DNA of 18,364 bases, from assembly GCA_045650505.1 (NCBI GenBank), contig JAZRRE010000026.1, positions 1 to 18,364 on the forward strand, read 5' to 3'. Source of the stretch: RGIG1681 sp045650505 (GTDB lineage: Bacteria; Bacillota; Clostridia; Christensenellales; UBA1242). The notes beneath the pieces were generated by a model. It made no database searches, was not told where the DNA came from, and saw only the letters and a program-made list of their open reading frames with translations. Shown here one piece after another: positions 13,868-18,364 of the stretch; position 1 is the stretch's first letter; the number at the start of each line of letters is the position of its first letter. The position numbers were made by a program, and so were the translations under genes.

Positions 13868-14794
13868 ATGAAAAATTTACCAAAAGTTGTAGTTGTTATG
13901 TCAACTTATAATGGTGAAAAGTTTTTGAGAACGCAAATCGATAGCATTTTAGCACAAAAAGATGTTGATGTTATTCTTCACATTTTCGATGATGTTTCAA
14001 AAGATAATACTGTTGATATAGCAAGAGAGTATGAAAACAAAAATAAAAATGTTTTTGTTCATATCAATGAAAAAAATAAAAATTACACCTATAATTTTCT
14101 TGATGGTTTGTTTATGTTTAAAGACAATCAAGATTATGATTATTATGCATTTGCAGACCAAGATGATTTTTGGGTTGATGACAAACTTATAACAGCAGTT
14201 AACAAACTCAAAGAGATGGGTGAATGCTCGCTTTATTCTTCAAATCTTACCATTGTTGATGGTGATTTGAAAGATACGGGAAAAACCAATATTGATATGG
14301 GTTACAGTCACAAAAAATATGACCAATTATTTTTTGATTCGGTAACAGGTTGCACAGCTGTTTTTGACAAAGAGTTTAAGAATTTGGTGACAAAACACTA
14401 TCCTGAAGACCTTTTATATCATGATTATTGGGTTGCACTTATTGCATCATTTTGCAAAGATGCAAAATATTATCTTGATATGAATCCAAGCCATATTTTA
14501 TATAGGCAACACGGAAGCAATGCTTCTGGAGGATTCCACAAAAAGCAAAAATTTTATAGACTGAAAAGATTGTTTGGCGGAATTGAAGTTAACTTTAAAA
14601 TTCTTTCACAATTGATTGACTATTTTAAAGAAGAACTTGATGAAACTGATAAAATCATTATTGAAAAGTTTATAAATTATAAAAAAATAAAAAATAAATT
14701 CTATTTATTAAAGCATCTTGATTGCACAGGAAGAAATAGATTTAAAATCAAGCTGTTACTTAATAGATATAAAAACAAATTTGGAGGAAAATAA
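13868..14794 (+). CDS. GT2 glycosyltransferase, RgpB/rhamnosyltransferase-like (copy 2)
   Basis: This 308-residue paralogue of the gene at 11947-12861 keeps the same motifs in the same places: VVVVMSTYNGEKF, IFDDVSKDNT, FADQDDFW, VTGCTAVFD, HDYWVALIA and YRQHGSN. Catalytic residues are intact in both copies, so both should be active. Differences lie mainly at 60-70, 120-155 and throughout the last 85 residues, where acceptor or membrane contacts are likely. AAGGGAT precedes the ATG. The stop lies 1 nt before rmlB, whose GGAGG ribosome site is inside this gene's last codons. The two copies may add successive rhamnoses with different linkages; that is an inference from context. Confidence 0.87.
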   Translation: MKNLPKVVVVMSTYNGEKFLRTQIDSILAQKDVDVILHIFDDVSKDNTVDIAREYENKNKNVFVHINEKNKNYTYNFLDGLFMFKDNQDYDYYAFADQDDFWVDDKLITAVNKLKEMGECSLYSSNLTIVDGDLKDTGKTNIDMGYSHKKYDQLFFDSVTGCTAVFDKEFKNLVTKHYPEDLLYHDYWVALIASFCKDAKYYLDMNPSHILYRQHGSNASGGFHKKQKFYRLKRLFGGIEVNFKILSQLIDYFKEELDETDKIIIEKFINYKKIKNKFYLLKHLDCTGRNRFKIKLLLNRYKNKFGGK

Positions 14795-14795
14795 T

Positions 14796-15809
14796 ATGAA
14801 AATTTTAATTACTGGTGGGGCAGGTTTTATTGGAGGAAACTTCTGCCATTATATGCTCGAAAAACATCCAGAAGATGAGTATGTTTGTTTAGATGCACTT
14901 ACTTATGCAGGAAATATGGAAACTCTTGCTGACATTATGGATAAGCCAAACTTTAAGTTTGTGAAAGGTAATATTTGTGATAAAGAACTTGTTGAAAAAC
15001 TTTTCGAAGAAGAAAAATTCGATATCGTTATCAACTTTGCTGCTGAATCACACGTTGACCGTTCAATTGAAAATCCAAAGGTTTTCTTGGAATCTAACAT
15101 TATTGGTGTTCAAACACTTATGGATGCGTGCAGAAAATATGATGTTAAGAGATATCACCAAGTTTCAACCGATGAAGTTTATGGTGACCTTCCACTTGAC
15201 AGACCTGACCTTTTATTCCACGAAGATACACCAATTCACACATCAAGCCCATATAGTGCTTCAAAGGCATCTGCTGACCTTTTGGTTCAAGCATATCACA
15301 GAACATTTAAACTTCCTGTGACAATTTCTAGATGCTCAAATAACTATGGTGCTTACCAATTCCCAGAAAAACTCATTCCACTTATCATTAAGAAAGCTCA
15401 AAATGATGAGCCACTTCCTGTTTATGGAAAAGGTGAAAATGTTAGAGATTGGCTTCACGTTTTAGACCATTGCTCTGCAATTGACCTTATTGTTAGAAAT
15501 GGAAAAGTTGGTGAAGTTTATAACATTGGTGGACACAATGAAAGAACCAACCTTGAAGTTGTTAAAACAATTTTGAAAGTGCTTGGAAAACCAGAAAGTT
15601 TGATTACTTATGTAACAGACAGACCAGGACATGATAGAAGATATGCTATTGACCCAACAAAGATGGAGACAGAGCTTGGTTGGAAGCCAATTTATAACTT
15701 CGACACAGGTATTGTTGAAACAATTAAATGGAATGTTGAAAACAAAGAATGGCTTGCAAATGTTGAATCAGGTGAATATCAAAATTGGCTTGAGAGACAT
15801 TATAAATAA
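14796..15809 (+). CDS. rmlB: dTDP-glucose 4,6-dehydratase
   Basis: RmlB converts dTDP-glucose to dTDP-4-keto-6-deoxyglucose, the branch point for rhamnose and for the 3-amino-dideoxy sugar. The 337-residue protein has GGAGFIGG (7-14) for NAD binding, DALTYAGN (33-40), FAAESHVDRSI (81-91), STDEVYGDL (124-132) with the catalytic Asp126-Glu127 pair, YSASK (Tyr153, Lys157), RCSNNYG (179-185) and RPGHDRRYAID in the C-terminal part. I chose ATG 14796, which follows GGAGG by 9 nt and begins MKILITGGAG; an in-frame ATG 26 codons upstream lies inside the previous gene and would add a tail foreign to the family. It is separated from rmlACD by three glycosyltransferase genes. Confidence 0.97.
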   Translation: MKILITGGAGFIGGNFCHYMLEKHPEDEYVCLDALTYAGNMETLADIMDKPNFKFVKGNICDKELVEKLFEEEKFDIVINFAAESHVDRSIENPKVFLESNIIGVQTLMDACRKYDVKRYHQVSTDEVYGDLPLDRPDLLFHEDTPIHTSSPYSASKASADLLVQAYHRTFKLPVTISRCSNNYGAYQFPEKLIPLIIKKAQNDEPLPVYGKGENVRDWLHVLDHCSAIDLIVRNGKVGEVYNIGGHNERTNLEVVKTILKVLGKPESLITYVTDRPGHDRRYAIDPTKMETELGWKPIYNFDTGIVETIKWNVENKEWLANVESGEYQNWLERHYK

Positions 15810-15825
15810 CTTTAGAGGATAATTT

Positions 15826-16458
15826 ATGTTTAATAGTATAAAACATCGTTTATATATTAGAAAAAGAAGAAAGTTGTGGAAAAAATTGAACACAAATAAT
15901 TTTACTAATATGATAAATGATTTTGATTTTGATTTAGTTTCAGTTGGTAACTTTTCTTATGGTGATTTATTTGTGTTATCAGCAAATAAGGTGAATAAGT
16001 TAAAAATAGGTCATTTTTGTTCTATTGCTGATAATGTTAAATTTATTTTAAATTCAGACCATCCAACAAATCATATATCAACATATCCTTTTAAAACAAT
16101 GATATTAAATAAAGGACCAGAAGCTATTTCAAAAGGTGACATTGTTATTGAAGATGATGTTTGGATTGGAAGCTCATCAATGATAATGTCTGGTGTAAAA
16201 GTGGGGCAAGGTGCAATTGTTGCAGCAGGTGCTGTTGTTACAAAAGATGTTCCACCATACGCAATTGTTGGGGGAGTTCCTGCAAAAGTTATTAAATATA
16301 GATTTGATGAGAAAATTATTGAAAAACTTAAATGTTTTGATTATAGTAAACTTCAAAAAGAAGTAGTCCAAGATAATCAAGAATTATTTTATCAAGATAT
16401 TACAGAAGAAATTGTGGATAAAATGATTAAACTTATTGGAAAATGTAAAGGGGAATAA
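15826..16458 (+). CDS. Left-handed beta-helix acetyltransferase (CatB/FdtC-like)
   Basis: This 210-residue hexapeptide-repeat acyltransferase has IGHFCSIADNVKFIL (61-75), the DHPTNHISTYPF segment (78-89) with His79 as the likely catalytic base, DVWIGSSSMIMSGVKVGQGAIVAAGAVVTKDVPPYAIVGGVPAKVI as the coil repeats (111-156; shown by hexapeptide periodicity), and a helical C-terminus. This layout is that of xenobiotic/CatB-type acetyltransferases, which use acetyl-CoA. The two genes that follow encode a sugar 3,4-ketoisomerase and a 3-aminotransferase, so the expected job is N-acetylation of a dTDP-3-amino-3,6-dideoxyhexose, as by FdtC or QdtC. O-acetylation of the glycan is the main alternative. 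AGAGGA precedes the ATG, and the stop is 1 nt before the next start. Confidence 0.82.
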   Translation: MFNSIKHRLYIRKRRKLWKKLNTNNFTNMINDFDFDLVSVGNFSYGDLFVLSANKVNKLKIGHFCSIADNVKFILNSDHPTNHISTYPFKTMILNKGPEAISKGDIVIEDDVWIGSSSMIMSGVKVGQGAIVAAGAVVTKDVPPYAIVGGVPAKVIKYRFDEKIIEKLKCFDYSKLQKEVVQDNQELFYQDITEEIVDKMIKLIGKCKGE

Positions 16459-16459
16459 G

Positions 16460-16867
16460 TTGGATATAAAGAAATTTGAATTTCAAAAACATGGTGATGA
16501 TAGGGGTATGCTTATAGCTCTTGAGGAGTTAAAGGATATTCCTTTTGTCATCAAGAGAATTTATTATATTTATGATACTCTTGCTGGTGTTAGAAGGGGG
16601 TTTCACGCTCATAAAAATTTAAAGCAAATTTTAGTTTGTGTGAAAGGTTCTTGCAAATTGCATTTAGATAACGGTTCTGAAACTGAAGAAATCTTGTTAG
16701 ACAAACCTTATGAGGGAATTTATCTTGAGAATAATATTTGGAGAGAAATGTATGATTTTTCGGAAGATGCTGTGCTTTTAGTTTTAGCATCTGAATATTA
16801 TGATGAAGCTGATTATATTAGAGATTACCAAAAGTTTTTGGAATTTGTAAATGCTGGAGGAAAATAG
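16460..16867 (+). CDS. dTDP-4-keto-6-deoxyglucose 3,4-ketoisomerase (FdtA/QdtA family)
   Basis: This 135-residue cupin shifts the keto group of dTDP-4-keto-6-deoxyglucose from C4 to C3. It has GDDRGMLIALEE (12-23), IKRIYYIYDT (31-40), RRGFHAHK (45-52), IWREMYDFS (93-101) and YYDEADYIRDY, which align with FdtA without gaps as I recall that sequence. The catalytic residues Tyr35, His49 and His51 are all present. Residues 15 and 95, reported to set product stereochemistry, are Arg and Arg: the first matches FdtA (galacto product), the second QdtA (gluco product). I chose the TTG at 16460, with AAAGGGGA 5 nt before it; it gives the family numbering exactly. An in-frame TTG at 16436 lies inside the previous gene and lacks this support. 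The last base overlaps a GTG in front of the next gene. Confidence 0.9.
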   Translation: MDIKKFEFQKHGDDRGMLIALEELKDIPFVIKRIYYIYDTLAGVRRGFHAHKNLKQILVCVKGSCKLHLDNGSETEEILLDKPYEGIYLENNIWREMYDFSEDAVLLVLASEYYDEADYIRDYQKFLEFVNAGGK

Positions 16868-16869
16868 TG

Positions 16870-17970
16870 ATGAAGGTTGAATTTTGTTCTTTTAGACCAA
16901 TGCATAATGAAATTAGAGCCGATTTAGATAACGCATATAAAACAGTTATGGATAATAGTTATTTTATTCAAGGCAAAGAATGTGAATTGTTTGAAAAAGA
17001 GTTCGCAGAATATTGTGATGCAAAGCATTGTGTTGGTGTTGCAACAGGTTTAGATGCAATTTATTTAATTTTAAAAGCAATGAATATTGGTGAGGGTGAT
17101 GAAGTTATTGTTCCATCAAACACATTTATTGCAACAGCACTTGCTGTTTCTTATGTTGGAGCTACACCTGTTTTTGTTGAACCTGTGATTGAAAATTACA
17201 ATATTGATGTTTCAAAAATTGAAGAAAAAATCACTGATAAAACAAAAGCAATTATTGCTGTTCATTTGCAAGGTAGAGCTTGTGATATGGATTCAATTAA
17301 TGCAATTGCTAAAAAGTATAATTTAAAAGTGATTGAAGATGCTGCGCAAGCACATGGTGCAAAATATAAAGGAAAAAAAGTTGGAACACTTTCTGATGCT
17401 GCGGCATTTAGTTTTTATCCGGGAAAAAATCTTGGCGCACTTGGTGACGGTGGCTGTGTTGTAACTAATAACAAAGAAATTGCAGATAAAGTTCGTGCAC
17501 TTGGAAATTATGGTTCTGACTATAAATATCATCATATTTATAAGGGGACTAATAGCAGACTTGATGAAATGCAATGTGCTTTTTTAAGGGCAAAACTTCC
17601 TCATCTTGACAAATGGAATCAAGCAAGAAGATATATTGCTGAAAAATATTTTGCTGGAATTAAAAACTCATTAATCAAACTTCCTGTGCAGAGCAGTGAT
17701 GACTATGAACATATTTATCATGTGTTTGTTGTTAGATGTGATAAACGCGATGAACTTGAAAAACACCTTAAAGACAATGGAATTTTAACGGTTAAGCATT
17801 ATCCTGTTCCTATGCATTTGCAAGAAGCATATAGTGATTTAGGGCTTAAAGAAGGAGATTTGCCAATTGCTGAAGAAATTTCAAACACAGTTCTTTCGAT
17901 ACCAATGTTTTATGGTATGACTGATGAAGAAATAAACTATGTTATTGATAAAATTAATGAATTTAAGTAA
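16870..17970 (+). CDS. dTDP-3-keto-6-deoxyhexose aminotransferase (FdtB-like)
   Basis: This 366-residue PLP enzyme of the DegT/DnrJ/EryC1 (sugar aminotransferase) family transfers an amino group, usually from glutamate, to C3 of the keto sugar made by the ketoisomerase just upstream. Motifs: FIQGKECELFEKEFAEY (32-48), GVATGLDAIYLIL (56-68), IVPSNTFIATALAV (80-93), VIEDAAQAHGA (154-164) with Asp157 and Gln160 for PLP binding, and SFYPGKNLGALGDGG (181-195) with the Schiff-base Lys186. The C-terminal KHYPVPMHLQ is also characteristic. It is FdtB- or QdtB-like by sequence and by the FdtA-type neighbour. GGAGG at 16856-16860 is 9 nt from ATG 16870 and 6 nt from an in-frame GTG at 16867, so a start one codon earlier is possible. 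Confidence 0.92.
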   Translation: MKVEFCSFRPMHNEIRADLDNAYKTVMDNSYFIQGKECELFEKEFAEYCDAKHCVGVATGLDAIYLILKAMNIGEGDEVIVPSNTFIATALAVSYVGATPVFVEPVIENYNIDVSKIEEKITDKTKAIIAVHLQGRACDMDSINAIAKKYNLKVIEDAAQAHGAKYKGKKVGTLSDAAAFSFYPGKNLGALGDGGCVVTNNKEIADKVRALGNYGSDYKYHHIYKGTNSRLDEMQCAFLRAKLPHLDKWNQARRYIAEKYFAGIKNSLIKLPVQSSDDYEHIYHVFVVRCDKRDELEKHLKDNGILTVKHYPVPMHLQEAYSDLGLKEGDLPIAEEISNTVLSIPMFYGMTDEEINYVIDKINEFK

Positions 17971-17990
17971 TCAATATTTGGAGAATAAAA

Positions 17991-18364
17991 ATGCAGAAGT
18001 TTATACGAGAAACTTATGACAAAATGATTCTTAATATAAAAAAAACAAAAAATTATAAAAGATTGTTTAAGAAAACTGTTCTTTGTGCAACTTTTGCTTA
18101 TAATTATAATGTTGAATATAAGAATGATATTTTAGAGAAAGCTATTGATAAAATCTCTAAACATTTTGAAAAAATTAATAGTAATCAAGAATCAAAAAAA
18201 GTTTTATTTTTTGATTCTTTTGGTTTTGAATATAGAGGGCTTGCAAATCAGTACATTGATGCTTTATTGAAAAAAAATGTTAATTTTGAATATGTTACTT
18301 ATGTTAAAAATGATATAAAATCACTAGCAAATAAGTTAAATGAAAATAATATAAAAATAACACA
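17991..18364 (+). CDS. Probable glycosyltransferase, N-terminal fragment (runs off window)
   Basis: An open frame starts at ATG 17991 with GGAGAA 5 nt upstream and stays open to the window end, giving 124 complete codons with no stop. The N-terminal 65 residues are basic and helical. Residues from about 70 read KKVLFFDSFGFEYRGLANQYIDALLKK, a strand-loop-helix with Gly and Arg that resembles the first Rossmann unit of GT-B (GT1/GT4-type) glycosyltransferases found in Clostridia polysaccharide clusters. Only the start of the protein is visible, so the family call is tentative. Its spacing (20 nt after the aminotransferase) places it in the same operon, and a GT-B enzyme here could handle the 3-acetamido-dideoxyhexose. 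Confidence 0.6.
   Translation, partial: MQKFIRETYDKMILNIKKTKNYKRLFKKTVLCATFAYNYNVEYKNDILEKAIDKISKHFEKINSNQESKKVLFFDSFGFEYRGLANQYIDALLKKNVNFEYVTYVKNDIKSLANKLNENNIKIT

Noticed and set aside
14718..14795. In-frame ATG 26 codons upstream of rmlB
   Set aside because: It lies inside the preceding glycosyltransferase gene, adds a tail not found in RmlB, and the GGAGG site clearly serves the ATG at 14796.
16436..16459. In-frame TTG upstream of the ketoisomerase
   Set aside because: It lies inside the acetyltransferase gene; the TTG at 16460 has AAAGGGGA at good spacing and gives the family's residue numbering.
1..18364. Mobile element, phage, CRISPR or toxin-antitoxin system
   Set aside because: I looked for transposase, integrase and repeat-array signs and for paired small toxin/antitoxin genes and saw none; composition by eye is uniform across the window.

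Overview
The window looks like chromosomal DNA from a low-GC, Gram-positive-type bacterium (Firmicutes/Clostridia or a related uncultured gut-type lineage). By eye it is about 30% GC, with short intergenic gaps, extended -10 promoters of the TGN-TAnnnT type, T-tailed hairpin terminators, GGAGG-type ribosome sites inside operons, a small single-membrane-span signal peptidase I and an SdpI-like membrane protein. Species cannot be named from the sequence. No tRNA, rRNA, CRISPR array, transposase or integrase is visible.

Region A (1-7310) holds housekeeping-like and orphan genes in small units: an unknown membrane-associated protein (+); a lepB-lipoprotein pair (-); a degenerate THUMP/RlmL-like methyltransferase (+); an SdpI-like (DUF1648) membrane protein (-); a pair made of a P-loop kinase-Nudix (MTH1-like) fusion and an S66 peptidase (-); and a 320-aa protein with no recognised family (+). 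The units are separated by hairpin terminators, two of which lie between convergent genes and can serve both strands. Three first genes (lepB, the methyltransferase-like gene and the SdpI-like gene) lack a Shine-Dalgarno sequence and have a -10-like box only 6-8 nt before the ATG, which suggests leaderless mRNAs.

Region B (about 7370 to beyond 18364) is one large polysaccharide operon. A near-consensus promoter (TTGACT-N17-TATAAT) with a perfect palindrome at its predicted start site leads into at least 13 tightly packed + strand genes: a rhamnosyltransferase-like GT2, a Wzy-type polymerase, rmlA, rmlC, rmlD, three GT2 glycosyltransferases (the outer two are paralogues), rmlB, a hexapeptide acetyltransferase, a cupin sugar 3,4-ketoisomerase, a DegT-type aminotransferase, and the start of another gene, probably a glycosyltransferase, cut by the window end. 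RmlA and RmlB make dTDP-4-keto-6-deoxyglucose. RmlC and RmlD turn it into dTDP-L-rhamnose. The ketoisomerase, aminotransferase and acetyltransferase would turn the same intermediate into a dTDP-3-acetamido-3,6-dideoxyhexose (Fuc3NAc or Qui3NAc). The cluster therefore likely builds a surface glycan containing rhamnose and a 3-acetamido-dideoxyhexose. The ketoisomerase carries a mixed FdtA/QdtA residue pair, so which of the two amino sugars is made is open. The priming transferase, flippase and attachment functions are not in the window.
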